Source: Pseudomonas lopnurensis
GTDB lineage: Bacteria; Pseudomonadota; Gammaproteobacteria; Pseudomonadales; Pseudomonadaceae
Assembly: GCF_015070855.1 (NCBI RefSeq)
Contig: NZ_JADDIX010000040.1
Coordinates: 44,100 to 87,888, forward strand
Direction of reading: 5' to 3'
DNA: 43,789 bases
In this document: positions 1 through 8,749 of the stretch, piece by piece
Numbering within the stretch: position 1 is the first letter of the stretch
Layout: every line of letters starts with the position of its first letter
Translations under genes and position numbers: made by a program
The notes under the pieces: generated by a model
The model's input: only the letters and a program-made list of their open reading frames with translations
Database searches by the model: none
What the model was told of the DNA's origin: nothing

Positions 1-116
1 GGTGCGCATTATAGGGGCCTGAAACCAGCCGTCAACCGTTTATTTCGGATCAGACGGAAAAAACCATTGGCGCAGCCCAGGCAATACCCTACCGCAGCCT
101 CGATACGGGCTGGTCG

Positions 117-1388
117 TTAGAACAACGTGATCGTGTAGCTCAGAATCAAACGATTCTCATCGATGTCACTGCGGTAGCTCGACCGAGCCGCCACGTTGCG
201 TACACGGATGCCGACGTTCTTCAGCGGGCCATTCTGTACGGTATAACCGATATCCAGATCGCGCTCCCATTCCTTGCCTTCGAAGCCCAGGCCGGTGTCG
301 ACGTTGTCACCCTTGATGTAGCGCACCGTGGTCACCAGGCCGGGAATCCCCAGCGCAGCGAAATCGTAGTCATGGCGAACCTGCCAGGAGCGCTCCTCTG
401 CACCAGCGAATTCATAGGTCGGCACTTCGTTGCCCAACGGCGTGATGTTGTTGAAGACCCTCGGGAATGCATCGTCGCCGAACATTGCCTGGTAGCCGAG
501 CATGAAGGTATGGCCGCCACGCTTGGCCGAGAGCTGCGAGAACGCTGCCTGGTTGTCGATATTGCCAAGCAGCCGGTCGCCATCTTCCTGCGAATCGTAG
601 AACCCGATATTGGCGCCCAGCACCCAGTCGCTCACCGGCTGGCTGTGCTTGAAGCTATAGAAACGCTGGTTATAGATATCCTCCAGCTGTGCGTACCAGA
701 TACCGACCGAGGTGCGCTTGTCGTTGAAAGCATAGTCCACTGCGCCGTAGTTGAAGCGGTCGGTACTCAGGTCGGCACCGAGCTGTGGCGTATGGCCGAG
801 CTTGGCGAACATCTTGCCGTCGCCGGCTTCGTTCAGCAGGCTCCCCGAACGCAACTGACCAGCCTGGAGCGTCAGCCCGGCTATCTCGTTGGAGACGATG
901 CTGGCCCCCTGGTAGGTCGGCGGCAACAGGCGGATATCGCTGAAAGTGAGCACCGGCAGGTTCGGCGTCAGCTCGCCGACCCTCAGCTCGGTTTGCGACA
1001 GCCGCACCTTGAGAGCCGCCCCGAGTCGGCTGTAGTCGTCCTGCGCCTTGCCATCGCTACCGGTCGGCAACAGGCCGGTATTGACCCGACCACCGCCACT
1101 GTCGAGCTTGATGCCGAGCATGCCGATGGCATCGATCCCGAAGCCTACCGGTCCCTGGGTGTAGCCGGAGTTCACCTTGAGAATGAAACCCTGTGCCCAC
1201 TCCTCGGACTTGGACTGCTGGTTGGGGCCGACGATGTCGGAGAAATCGCGGCTGAAGTAGTAATTGCGCGCCTGCAATGTCGCCGTGGCGCCTTCGATGA
1301 AGCCGCTTTCGGCGGCCAATACGTTCGACAGCATGCCGGCAGTGCCGACAGCTAGAGCAAGGCGGGTGAACGATGGTTTCTGAATCAT
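117..1388 (-). CDS. benF: OprD-family outer-membrane porin, probably for benzoate (BenF-like)
   Basis: A 423-residue outer-membrane channel of the OprD family, probably admitting benzoate to the periplasm. An N-terminal signal peptide (basic MIQKPSF start, then a hydrophobic run ending near LAAES) precedes a long beta-rich domain rich in alternating Gly, Tyr and Arg. The chain ends in the C-terminal Phe typical of proteins folded by the BAM complex. I chose the ATG at 1388, with an AGAGAC ribosome site just upstream, over a further upstream start that would add 12 polar residues before the signal peptide. It is the last gene of the ben-cat cluster, 109 bp after benE. Substrate is inferred from position; OprD paralogues cannot be separated by eye. 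An A-rich AACAACAA motif touches its ribosome site. Confidence 0.88.
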   Translation of the reverse strand: MIQKPSFTRLALAVGTAGMLSNVLAAESGFIEGATATLQARNYYFSRDFSDIVGPNQQSKSEEWAQGFILKVNSGYTQGPVGFGIDAIGMLGIKLDSGGGRVNTGLLPTGSDGKAQDDYSRLGAALKVRLSQTELRVGELTPNLPVLTFSDIRLLPPTYQGASIVSNEIAGLTLQAGQLRSGSLLNEAGDGKMFAKLGHTPQLGADLSTDRFNYGAVDYAFNDKRTSVGIWYAQLEDIYNQRFYSFKHSQPVSDWVLGANIGFYDSQEDGDRLLGNIDNQAAFSQLSAKRGGHTFMLGYQAMFGDDAFPRVFNNITPLGNEVPTYEFAGAEERSWQVRHDYDFAALGIPGLVTTVRYIKGDNVDTGLGFEGKEWERDLDIGYTVQNGPLKNVGIRVRNVAARSSYRSDIDENRLILSYTITLF

Positions 1389-1400
1389 GCTGGTTGTCTC

Positions 1401-1414
1401 TTGTTGTTGTTTTT
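1401..1414 (-). promoter_or_regulatory. A-rich Crc/Hfq-type motif before benF
   Basis: The minus strand reads AAAAACAACAACAA directly upstream of the AGAGAC ribosome site of benF. This fits the AAnAAnAA 'CA motif' bound by Hfq with Crc in Pseudomonas during catabolite repression. The match is seen in sequence; function is inferred from the family. Confidence 0.55.
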
Positions 1415-1497
1415 CTGGGTGCACGCAGCCGCTCCACCGGAGTTAACCGGAGAAATACGACGCTCGGTTGGTTCGGATGAATCGTCAGCAGGTGCCG

Positions 1498-2721
1498 TCA
1501 GCGAGCCGGCTGCTCTCCTTCGGCACAGGCCGCGGGTGATATCGATGCCGGTCGGGGATGACGCAGCCCCAGCAGCAGGTGGGCGGCGATACCGAAGATC
1601 AGCCCCCAGAACGCCGCCGACAGGCCGAGGAACGACATCCCCGACGCGGTGACCAGGAAGGTGATCAACGCCGCCTCGCGATCCTGCGGTACGGCCATCG
1701 CGCCGCTCAGTGCGCCACCGATGGCTGCCAGCAGGGCCAGGCCGGCCAGGGCGGCGATCAGGGCGGCGGGAAAGGCGGTGAAGATCGACACCAGCGTCGC
1801 GCCGAAGATGCCCAGCAGCAGATAGAAGACACCGCCGGACACGCCCGCCACATAACGCCTGGCCGAATTTTCATGGGATTCCTTGCCGGTGCAGATCGCT
1901 GCGGTGATCGCCGCCAGGTTCAGGCCATGACAACCGAATGGCGCCAGCAGCAGCGAACCCAGCGCACTGCTGGTGATCAGCGGACTGGCCGGCGTACCGT
2001 AACCATCGTTGCGCAGTACCGCCATGCCGGGCACGAACTGCCCGGTCAGCGCCACCATGATCAGCGGAAAGGCAATATTGAGCATCACCTGCCAGCTGAA
2101 CTCGGGGGTGATCCACACCGGCGTCGCCAGGCCGACGATCAGCGCTTCGCTACGCAACTCGCCCGAGGCGAAGGTAATCGCCACGCCGACCACCAGTACC
2201 GCGAGCACCGCATAGCGCGGCATGGCCCGCTTGAACACGAGATAGGTAGCGAACATCGTCAGCACCAGCCAGGGTTGTTCCTTGACCGAGACGAACAGTC
2301 CGGTACCGAAGCGGAACAGGATGCCGGCAAGCATGCCGGCGGCGATGGCGGCCGGCAGCCGGTCGATGATCCGATCGAACGCGCCGGACAGGCCGACCAG
2401 CAGCACCACCAGGCTGGTGACGATGTAGGCGCCGACCGCCTCGTTGAGGCTGATCTCGGGAAGCATGGTTACCAGCAGCGCCGAACCGGGTGCCGACCAG
2501 GCGATGATGATCGGCACCCTGTAGCGCAGGCTGAGCAGGATACCGAGCACGCCGCTGCCGATGGAGATCGTCCAGATCCATGACGAGAGCACGTCATGCG
2601 GCATGTTCCCGGCCTTGGCGGCCTGGAAGATGATCACCAGCGGGCCGGCGTAGGAGATCACGGTCGCGATGAAACCGGCGACCACGGCGGAGAGCGAGAA
2701 GTCTTTCAGCAATGCTTTCAT
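1498..2721 (-). CDS. benE: Benzoate/H+ symporter BenE
   Basis: A 407-residue inner-membrane protein of the BenE family (benzoate:proton symport). It is almost entirely hydrophobic, with about a dozen membrane segments and the family's early SYAGPLVIIFQAA and IIIAWSAPGSALL segments. The start is the ATG at 2721, giving MKALLKDFSL with GAGG six bases upstream; a TTG four codons earlier is less likely. It lies between catA and benF and duplicates the role of the MFS permease BenK higher in the cluster. The C-terminal 20 residues are polar and probably cytoplasmic. The 152-bp gap before it holds a REP-like repeat and no clear promoter, so it may be read through from catA. Confidence 0.93.
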   Translation of the reverse strand: MKALLKDFSLSAVVAGFIATVISYAGPLVIIFQAAKAGNMPHDVLSSWIWTISIGSGVLGILLSLRYRVPIIIAWSAPGSALLVTMLPEISLNEAVGAYIVTSLVVLLVGLSGAFDRIIDRLPAAIAAGMLAGILFRFGTGLFVSVKEQPWLVLTMFATYLVFKRAMPRYAVLAVLVVGVAITFASGELRSEALIVGLATPVWITPEFSWQVMLNIAFPLIMVALTGQFVPGMAVLRNDGYGTPASPLITSSALGSLLLAPFGCHGLNLAAITAAICTGKESHENSARRYVAGVSGGVFYLLLGIFGATLVSIFTAFPAALIAALAGLALLAAIGGALSGAMAVPQDREAALITFLVTASGMSFLGLSAAFWGLIFGIAAHLLLGLRHPRPASISPAACAEGEQPAR

Positions 2722-2790
2722 GTCGCCTCGCAAGACGGGCCAGGCGATCCGTGACGGTGTCCGGGTCGCTATTGTTGTAGGTGCCGGGTG

Positions 2791-2856
2791 AGCGATGGCG
2801 CGGTACGCACCATCGCTGATGGCTGCAAAGCGGCATCCACCCTACGGATCAGGCAA
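2791..2856. repeat. REP-like inverted repeats between catA and benE
   Basis: AGCGATGG (2791-2798) and CCATCGCT (2810-2817) form a perfect 8-bp inverted repeat. It is followed by GATGGCTGC..GCATCCACCCTACG, a form common among Pseudomonas intergenic REP sequences. The repeat sits in the only sizeable gap of the lower operon and may trim or stabilise mRNA ends. Confidence 0.6.
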
Positions 2857-2873
2857 GGGGGTTGTCGCCCGCC

Positions 2874-3812
2874 TCAGGCCTCCTGTAGCGCGCGTGGCCG
2901 CTTGCTGCGCTGCTCGGCTTCCGGTGCCGGCGCCTTCTGCAGCTGGAAGTCGAAGTCCACCTCGGCGAAGCGTCCCTGTACGCCGCGTTCATGGGCGGCC
3001 TCGGCGTCGTCGACGAAGCGGATATCGCCGATCAGCCCATCGCGCGTCGCATAGGCGAAGTCGTCCCACAGGTACGCGTCGCCGGATAGGTTGATCTGGG
3101 TGGTCAGGTGACGATGGCCCGGCGCCGAGATGAAGAAGTGGATGTGCGCCGGACGCTGTCCATGCCGACCCAGCAGGTTCAGCACCTCCTGGGTCGGACC
3201 ATCCGGCGAGCAGCCATAGCCGGACGGCACGATGCTGCGGGCGCGGTAGCGGCCCTCGGCATCGGTGACGATGCGCCGCCGCAGGTTGTAGTCCGACTGG
3301 CTCTTGTCGAAGTACGAATAGTTGCCCTGGGTATCGGCATGCCAGAGGTCGACGATGGCGCCCGCGACCGGCCTGCCGTCCGTATCGGTGACCTGCCCCT
3401 GGAGGAACATCACGGTGGCGACACCGTCTTCGCTGCCATCATCCATGCGCACCTCGCCCTCGGCGATCGGCGCGCCGGCCACGTACAACGGGCCTTCGAT
3501 GGTGCGCGGCGTGCCGCCGGCAAGGCCGGCATGCTCGTCCTTGGCGTCCTGCAGCAGGTCGAGGTAGTGCTCCAGGCCCAGGCCGGCCACCAGCAGGCCG
3601 GCTTCGTTGCGCCCGCCCAGGCGGTTGAGATAGTCCACCGCCTTCCAGAACTCGTCCTGGGTGATCTCCAGATCCTCGATGATCTTCACGGTATCGAGCA
3701 GGAGGCGGTTGATCACCGTCTTCAGGCGGCTGCTGCCTTCGTCGTTGCCGAAGCCGCTGGCCTCTTCGAAGAATGTCTGAATGTCTTGGCTATGGGAGAT
3801 TTTTACGGTCAT
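2874..3812 (-). CDS. catA: Catechol 1,2-dioxygenase (intradiol)
   Basis: A 312-residue non-haem Fe(III) dioxygenase that opens catechol to cis,cis-muconate. The N-terminal helical linker (about 1-100) is followed by the beta-sandwich domain. The iron-ligand motifs are visible: GNYSYF with Tyr165/167, SGYGC with Tyr199, and PAHIHF with His223 and His225. The LWHADTQG and RAHIHFF-like blocks are those of the cat (not pca) subfamily. Start ATG has GAGG eight bases upstream. It follows catC with a 67-bp gap, placing it third in catB-catC-catA. The last ~30 residues are Ala/Pro/charged and a little longer than usual. Confidence 0.97.
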   Translation of the reverse strand: MTVKISHSQDIQTFFEEASGFGNDEGSSRLKTVINRLLLDTVKIIEDLEITQDEFWKAVDYLNRLGGRNEAGLLVAGLGLEHYLDLLQDAKDEHAGLAGGTPRTIEGPLYVAGAPIAEGEVRMDDGSEDGVATVMFLQGQVTDTDGRPVAGAIVDLWHADTQGNYSYFDKSQSDYNLRRRIVTDAEGRYRARSIVPSGYGCSPDGPTQEVLNLLGRHGQRPAHIHFFISAPGHRHLTTQINLSGDAYLWDDFAYATRDGLIGDIRFVDDAEAAHERGVQGRFAEVDFDFQLQKAPAPEAEQRSKRPRALQEA

Positions 3813-3879
3813 GGCAATGGCCTCATCTTGTAATTGTCGTCACGGTTGGCCGGCCGCTCGTGGAACGGCCTTCGACTGT

Positions 3880-4170
3880 TCAGCGGTCGTCTTCGCGGAT
3901 CGAGGACGGGTGGCGGCACAGCGCCTCGACCTCGATCTCCATGTAGGGGAATAGCGGCAGTTGCATCAGGGTGTCGTGCAGCTCCTGCACGCTGGCAACG
4001 TCGAACAGGCTGTAGTTGGCGTACTGCCCGGCGATACGCCACAGGTGGCGCCACTTGCCTTCGCGCATCAGGCCTTGCGCCAGTTCCTTCTCGTCCGCCT
4101 TGAGCCTGGCGGCCTCGGCCGGATCCATGTCCAACGGTAGCTTCACGATCATCTTCACGTGGAAGAGCAT
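3880..4170 (-). CDS. catC: Muconolactone delta-isomerase
   Basis: A 96-residue cytoplasmic enzyme that isomerises muconolactone to beta-ketoadipate enol-lactone, the step after CatB. Length is the family's normal ~96 residues. The sequence MLFHVKMIVKLP.., the central GKWRHLWRIAGQYANYSLFDV block and LPLFPYMEIEVEAL are typical of CatC, a small ferredoxin-like fold that assembles into decamers in characterised homologues. It lies 17 bp after catB, so the two are surely co-transcribed. No separate promoter is evident. Confidence 0.96.
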   Translation of the reverse strand: MLFHVKMIVKLPLDMDPAEAARLKADEKELAQGLMREGKWRHLWRIAGQYANYSLFDVASVQELHDTLMQLPLFPYMEIEVEALCRHPSSIREDDR

Positions 4171-4187
4171 GTCGGGGGTCTCCTTCT

Positions 4188-5309
4188 TTACTTACGGCTG
4201 AAGAACGCCAGGCGCTCTTCGTCCAGGGTCAGGCCGAGGCCGGGGGTGCGCGGCACGTGCAGGTGGAAGTCGCGGTAGACCGGCGCCTCGCTGACGATCT
4301 CCTCGGTGAGCAGCAGCGGGCCGAACAGTTCGGTGTGCCAGGTCAGCCTGTCCAGGGTGACGAAGGCATGGGCCGATGCCAGGGTGCCGATCGAGCCTTC
4401 CAGCATGGTCCCGCCGTACAGCGCGATGCCCGCCGCCTCGGCGATCTGCGCGGTGCGCAGCACGGCGCGCGGCCCGCCGTTCTTGGCGATCTTCAGGGCG
4501 AACACGCTCGCCGCGCCGTCGGCCGCCAGGCTGAAGGCGTCCTCGACGCTCTCGATGGATTCGTCGGCCATGATCGGCGCCGGGCTGCGCTGGTTCAGGC
4601 GCACCTGGCCGGCACGATTGATCCGCGAGATCGGCTGCTCGATGAGGTCGATGCCGTTGTCGCCGAGGATCTGGCAGGCACGGATCGCCTGGGATTCGTC
4701 CCAGTACTGGTTGACGTCGACGCGCACGCTGGCGCGCTCGCCCAGTGCCTGCTTGATGGCGATCACGTGCCGGAGATCGTCGTTCACCGCATTGGCGCCG
4801 ATCTTCAGCTTGAAGATGCGGTGGCGACGGCTGTCGAGCATGTGCTCGGCTTCCTCGATGTCCCGCGCGGTGTCGCCGCTGGCCAGGGTCCAGGCGACTT
4901 CCAGACTCTCGCGCACACGACCGCCGAGCAGCTCGCTGACCGGCAGCCCGAGGCGCTTGCCCTGGGCATCGAGCAAGGCGCTCTCCAGCCCGGACTTGGC
5001 GAAGGTATTACCCTTGGCCGCCTTGTCCAGGCGCAGCATGGCGGCATTGATGTTCGCCGCCTCCTGGCCGATCAGCAGTGGTGCGAGATGGCTGTCGATG
5101 TTGCGCTTGATGCTTTCCGGACTCTCGTTGCCGTAGGCCAGGCCGCCGATGGTGGTGGCTTCGCCGAGGCCTTCGATGCCGTCGGCGCAGCGGATGCGGA
5201 TGATCACCAGCGTCTGCTTCTGCAGGGTGTGCATCGCCAGCTTGTGTGGGCGGATGGTCGGCAGATCGACGATGACCGCTTCGATGCTTTCGATCAGGCT
5301 GTGGCTCAT
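4188..5309 (-). CDS. catB: Muconate cycloisomerase
   Basis: A 373-residue enolase-superfamily enzyme that lactonises cis,cis-muconate to muconolactone using Mn2+. The KLKI motif gives Lys167 and the catalytic Lys169. Metal ligands Asp198 (VDVNQYW), Glu224 (IEQP) and Asp249 (ADES) and the second base Lys273 (ALKIAKNGG) all fall at the positions known for Pseudomonas muconate-lactonising enzyme. It starts only 28 bp after the benK stop and no LysR-type catR gene is adjacent. Here cat expression therefore seems tied to the ben promoter rather than to a muconate-sensing CatR promoter (inference). Confidence 0.97.
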   Translation of the reverse strand: MSHSLIESIEAVIVDLPTIRPHKLAMHTLQKQTLVIIRIRCADGIEGLGEATTIGGLAYGNESPESIKRNIDSHLAPLLIGQEAANINAAMLRLDKAAKGNTFAKSGLESALLDAQGKRLGLPVSELLGGRVRESLEVAWTLASGDTARDIEEAEHMLDSRRHRIFKLKIGANAVNDDLRHVIAIKQALGERASVRVDVNQYWDESQAIRACQILGDNGIDLIEQPISRINRAGQVRLNQRSPAPIMADESIESVEDAFSLAADGAASVFALKIAKNGGPRAVLRTAQIAEAAGIALYGGTMLEGSIGTLASAHAFVTLDRLTWHTELFGPLLLTEEIVSEAPVYRDFHLHVPRTPGLGLTLDEERLAFFSRK

Positions 5310-5337
5310 ATCGGTTCCCGGATTTCTGGTTCGGTGA

Positions 5338-6681
5338 TCAGGCTTTCGCCGCCGACAGCACCACCGCCGCGGCCGCGCCGCTGCGTTTGCTGGAGACGGC
5401 GAAGACGGTCATCGCCAGGGCGGCGATCGCGCCCGGTATGGCAAAGGCGATGAAATTCAGTTGCAGCGGCAGATTGATGCCCATCAGCGCACCGCCGAGC
5501 AGCGGGCCGACGATGGCGCCGTTGCGGCCGATGCCCGACGCCCAGCCGAGGCCCGTGGAGCGGATGGACAGGCCATAGAACTGCGCGGCGCTGGCGTAGA
5601 GCAGGATCTGCGTGCCGATGGTGGTGGCGCCGGCGACGGTGATCAGGGTGTAGAGCATCGGCATCGGCGTCTTGAAGCCGAGCAGGCTGATCGACACCGC
5701 TGCCAGGGCGAAGAACAGCACCACCACCTTGGCCAGGTTGAAGCGGTCGCCCAGCCAACCGCCGAGGATCGCGCCGAACATGCCGCCGAAGTTCAGCGCC
5801 AGCAGGAAGGACAGGCTCGAGCCCAGGCTGTAGCCGGCGTTGGCCATCAGCTTCGGCAGCCAGGAGCCCAGCGCATAGACCATCAGCAGGCAGCAGAAGA
5901 AGGCCACCCAGATCGACAGGGTGCGCACACTGCGGCCGTCGCGGAACAGCTCCAGCACCGAGGCGCTCTTGCCCTTGACGTCGACCAGCACCAGCTCGTC
6001 GCCGGCAGTCAGCCCGCGGTCCGGGTCGATCTTGTCGAGCAGCGCTCGTGCCTGCTCGGTCCGCCCCTGGCGCACCAGGAAGCCCACCGATTCGGGGAGG
6101 TGCCAGAGGATCACCGGCAGCAACAGCAGCGGCACGGCGGCGGCGAAGAACATCGCCTCCCAGCCGAAGCGCGGCAGCATGTAGATGCCCAGCCCGGCGG
6201 AGAACATACCGCCCAGCGAATAGCCGCTGAACATGACCGCCACCAGGGTGCTGCGCAGCCGCTTCGGCGCGTACTCGTTCATCAGCGCCACCACGTTGGG
6301 CATCAGCCCGCCGCAGCCGAGGCCGGCGAGGAAACGGAAGATGCCGAACTCGGTCGGCGTGCTGGCGAAACCGTTGAGCACCGTGGCGCCGCTGAACAGC
6401 ACGAAGCAGATGGCGATGCCCTTCTTGCGCCCGATGCGGTCGGCCAACGTGCCGAAGACCAGTGCGCCGAACATCATGCCGAACAGCGCATAGCTGCCCA
6501 GCGCACCGGCTTCCAGCGGGGTCAGGCCCCACTCCTTCATGATCACCGGCAGGACTACGCCATAGATGAACAGGTCGTAACCGTCGAAGATCAGCAGCAG
6601 TGCGCACAGGCACATGACCAGCCAGTGGAACCCGCTGAAGCGGGCGTTATCGATGATGTCGTGGACGTCTACTTTTCGCAT
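5338..6681 (-). CDS. benK: Benzoate MFS permease (aromatic acid:H+ symporter family)
   Basis: A 447-residue major-facilitator protein with 12 predicted membrane segments. The N-terminal HWLVMCLCALLLIFDGYDLF block and the loop GTLADRIGRKKG (about 79-90) are signatures of the aromatic acid:H+ symporter branch (BenK, PcaK). The second-half repeat GGWLGDRFN is also present. Placement between benD and catB identifies benzoate as the likely substrate. An AACAACAA motif sits 17-29 bases upstream of its ATG. A REP-like inverted repeat occupies the benD-benK gap, which may set the relative amounts of upstream and downstream mRNA. The Ala-rich C-terminus is cytoplasmic. Confidence 0.93.
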   Translation of the reverse strand: MRKVDVHDIIDNARFSGFHWLVMCLCALLLIFDGYDLFIYGVVLPVIMKEWGLTPLEAGALGSYALFGMMFGALVFGTLADRIGRKKGIAICFVLFSGATVLNGFASTPTEFGIFRFLAGLGCGGLMPNVVALMNEYAPKRLRSTLVAVMFSGYSLGGMFSAGLGIYMLPRFGWEAMFFAAAVPLLLLPVILWHLPESVGFLVRQGRTEQARALLDKIDPDRGLTAGDELVLVDVKGKSASVLELFRDGRSVRTLSIWVAFFCCLLMVYALGSWLPKLMANAGYSLGSSLSFLLALNFGGMFGAILGGWLGDRFNLAKVVVLFFALAAVSISLLGFKTPMPMLYTLITVAGATTIGTQILLYASAAQFYGLSIRSTGLGWASGIGRNGAIVGPLLGGALMGINLPLQLNFIAFAIPGAIAALAMTVFAVSSKRSGAAAAVVLSAAKA

Positions 6682-6697
6682 GGCAAGGTTCTCTCTT

Positions 6698-6710
6698 TTA
6701 TTGTTGTTGT
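6698..6710 (-). promoter_or_regulatory. A-rich Crc/Hfq-type motif before benK
   Basis: The minus strand reads ACAACAACAATAA, followed by AAGAGAGAACC and then the benK start. It contains AACAACAA, an exact AAnAAnAA match, in the translation-initiation region, as expected for Hfq/Crc control. Function is inferred. Confidence 0.55.
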
Positions 6711-6741
6711 GAACAGCGTTGAAGCGGCTAACGATGTTTGG

Positions 6742-6785
6742 GTAGGAGCCGGGGAACGGCTGATCGCCGGCAAGCCGGCTCCTAC
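6742..6785. repeat. REP-like inverted repeat in the benD-benK gap
   Basis: GTAGGAGCCGG (6742-6752) is the exact reverse complement of CCGGCTCCTAC (6775-6785), with a GC-rich loop. The GTAGGAGC..GCTCCTAC arms are typical of Pseudomonas REP sequences. It lies in the 114 bp between benD and benK. Confidence 0.7.
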
Positions 6786-6795
6786 AGGTGAAGCG

Positions 6796-7575
6796 TTACC
6801 CCTGGTCGCCACCGCCCACCGGCAAGGTCACGCCGGTGATGTAGGAGGCTTCGTCGGAGGCGAGGAAGAGAATCGCGCCGACCTGCTCGTCGAGGGTTCC
6901 GTAGCGTTTCATCAGGCTGGATTCGACGGTCTGATCGACGATCTGCTGGTACCAGACCTTTTCCTGCGCGTTCTGCTCGGCGCCGTTGCGCGGGATGCGC
7001 CGCGGCGGCGCTTCGGTGCCGCCCGGCGCGGTGGCGTTGACGCGGATGCCGCGCTGAGCGTTCTCGAACGCGAGGCAAGCGGTCAGCGCGTTCACGCCGC
7101 CCTTGGCCGCGCCATAGGGCACGCGGTTGAGGCTGCGAGTGGCGATGGACGACACGTTGACGATGGCACCGGCGCCCTGTTCCAGCATGTGCGGCAAGAC
7201 GGCGTGGCAGCACCACAGCGTGGGGAACAGCGAGCGGCGTACCTCGGCCTCGATCTCGTGCTCCTGGTAATGCTCGAAGGGCTTGGCCCAGATGGTGCCG
7301 CCGACGTTGTTGACCAGAATGTCGAGGCGGCCGAAACGCGCCTTCGCCGCCTCCATCACGCGGTGGCAATCGGCGAACTGCTCGAGGTCGGCGGTCAGCG
7401 TCAGCACCTCGGCGCCCTGCCCGCCCAGCTCGTCGGCCAGCTCGTGGACCAGCTCGGAGCGGTCCACGGCCACCAGTCGGCCGCCCTCTTCGACGACACG
7501 CTCGGCCACGCGGCGGCCGATGCCCTGGGCGGCACCGGTGATCACGGCGACTTTGTTATGGAAACGCTTGTTCAT
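6796..7575 (-). CDS. benD: Benzoate cis-diol dehydrogenase (SDR family)
   Basis: A 259-residue short-chain dehydrogenase that oxidises and decarboxylates 1,6-dihydroxycyclohexa-2,4-diene-1-carboxylate to catechol with NAD+. The TGAAQGIG cofactor motif lies at 13-20, the NNVGG motif at 89-93, and the catalytic Ser142/143, Tyr154 and Lys158 in NVSSIATRSLNRVPYGAAKG. It follows benC in the usual benABCD order. The 153-bp benC-benD gap is unusually long for this operon and holds two REP-like hairpins. Confidence 0.95.
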   Translation of the reverse strand: MNKRFHNKVAVITGAAQGIGRRVAERVVEEGGRLVAVDRSELVHELADELGGQGAEVLTLTADLEQFADCHRVMEAAKARFGRLDILVNNVGGTIWAKPFEHYQEHEIEAEVRRSLFPTLWCCHAVLPHMLEQGAGAIVNVSSIATRSLNRVPYGAAKGGVNALTACLAFENAQRGIRVNATAPGGTEAPPRRIPRNGAEQNAQEKVWYQQIVDQTVESSLMKRYGTLDEQVGAILFLASDEASYITGVTLPVGGGDQG

Positions 7576-7611
7576 CTACCTTTCCTCGTGGTCGAAGCGA
7601 CGCACAGCCCC

Positions 7612-7710
7612 CTGTGGAGCGAGCTTGCTCGCGAAGCTTTTCGCTGCGGTAATCCGGGCATCTGGCGGCGTGCCGGCCCCCCTTTTCGCGGGCATGGCCC
7701 GCTCCTACGG
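7612..7710. repeat. Two REP-like hairpins in the benC-benD gap
   Basis: The first hairpin is GCGAGC-TT-GCTCGC (7619-7632) within GTGGAGCGAGCTTGCTCGCG. The second is GCGGGC-ATG-GCCCGC (7688-7702) followed by TCCTACGGG. Both match widespread Pseudomonas REP types and are in opposite orientation, making a BIME-like unit inside the operon. Confidence 0.75.
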
Positions 7711-7728
7711 GTCGTGCCGTGGTTAGCC

Positions 7729-8739
7729 TCAGGCGCTGGCGGCAAATTTTTCGTAGTAGAAATTCGCCGGTTGCAGGCCCTGTTCACGAATGAACTGGCT
7801 GACCGCCTCGACCATCGGCGGCGGGCCGCAGAGGTAGATGTCCACCTCGCCGTCGTTGAGGTGCCCGGGTTCGATGTGCTGGGTGACGTAGCCCTTGTGC
7901 GGGTAGGCGCTGTCCGGGCTGGCGACGCAGGCGCTGTAGCTGAAGTTGGGAATGCGCGCGGCGAAGGCCTCGAGCCTGTCCAGCTCCACCAGGTCGTGGT
8001 CGTGGGTCACGCCGTAGATCAGGTGCAGCGGATGTTCGCTGCCCTGCTCGGCGATCTTCTCCAGCATGGCGGTGAATGGCGCGAGGCCCGTGCCGCCGGC
8101 GAGCAGCAGCAGCGGACGCTTGATGTCGCGCAGGTAGAAGCTGCCCAGCGGGCCGGCCAGGCTCAGGTTGTCGCCGGCCTTGGCCAGGTTGGTGAGGAAG
8201 CTGCTCATCAGACCGCCCGGTACGTTGCGGATCAGGAAGCTGACCTCGCCATCCTTGGGCAGCGAGCTGAACGAGTAGGCGCGGCTCTGGTCGCTGCCGG
8301 GCACGCGCAGGTTGACGTACTGCCCCGGCAGGAACGCCAGTTGGCTCAGCGCATCGCCCCTGATCGACAGCGCGATGGTGCTCTCGGAAAGCTGGCGCAC
8401 GTCGCTGATCGCCGCCTCGAAGCTGACCTGTTCGGTCTTGCAGACCTGCGAGGAGGCCGGCACGCGCACCACGCAGTCGCTCTCGGCGCGCATCTGGCAG
8501 GTCAGCACGTAGCCCTGCCCGGCTTCGTCCTCGCTGAGCGCGTCCTCTATATAGTCATCGCCCAGGTCGTAGCGGCCGGCTTCGGCGAAGCACTTGCAGG
8601 CACCGCAGGCGCCGTCGCGGCAATCCAGCGGGATATTGATGCCCTGGCGGTAGGCGGCGTCGGCCACGGTCTCGCCGACATGGGTCTCGATGAAGCGGGT
8701 CACGCCGTCTTCGAAATTCAGTGCGATCTTGTAGGTCAT
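7729..8739 (-). CDS. benC: Benzoate 1,2-dioxygenase electron-transfer component (reductase)
   Basis: A 336-residue iron-sulfur flavoprotein that passes electrons from NADH to the BenAB oxygenase. The N-terminal plant-type [2Fe-2S] domain has Cys40, Cys45, Cys48 and Cys81 (CRDGACGACKC..LTC). The FAD domain carries RAYS at 153-156. The NAD domain has GGTGLAP at 215-221 and CGPPPM at 304-309. This ferredoxin-first arrangement is that of BenC/XylZ. It starts 10 bp after benB ends, within the operon. Confidence 0.96.
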   Translation of the reverse strand: MTYKIALNFEDGVTRFIETHVGETVADAAYRQGINIPLDCRDGACGACKCFAEAGRYDLGDDYIEDALSEDEAGQGYVLTCQMRAESDCVVRVPASSQVCKTEQVSFEAAISDVRQLSESTIALSIRGDALSQLAFLPGQYVNLRVPGSDQSRAYSFSSLPKDGEVSFLIRNVPGGLMSSFLTNLAKAGDNLSLAGPLGSFYLRDIKRPLLLLAGGTGLAPFTAMLEKIAEQGSEHPLHLIYGVTHDHDLVELDRLEAFAARIPNFSYSACVASPDSAYPHKGYVTQHIEPGHLNDGEVDIYLCGPPPMVEAVSQFIREQGLQPANFYYEKFAASA

Positions 8740-8749
8740 GGCTGCGCCC

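Noticed and set aside
1-116. Terminator after benF
   Set aside because: A T6 run exists on the minus strand, but no stable stem precedes it; only a 4- to 6-bp match with a large loop was found.
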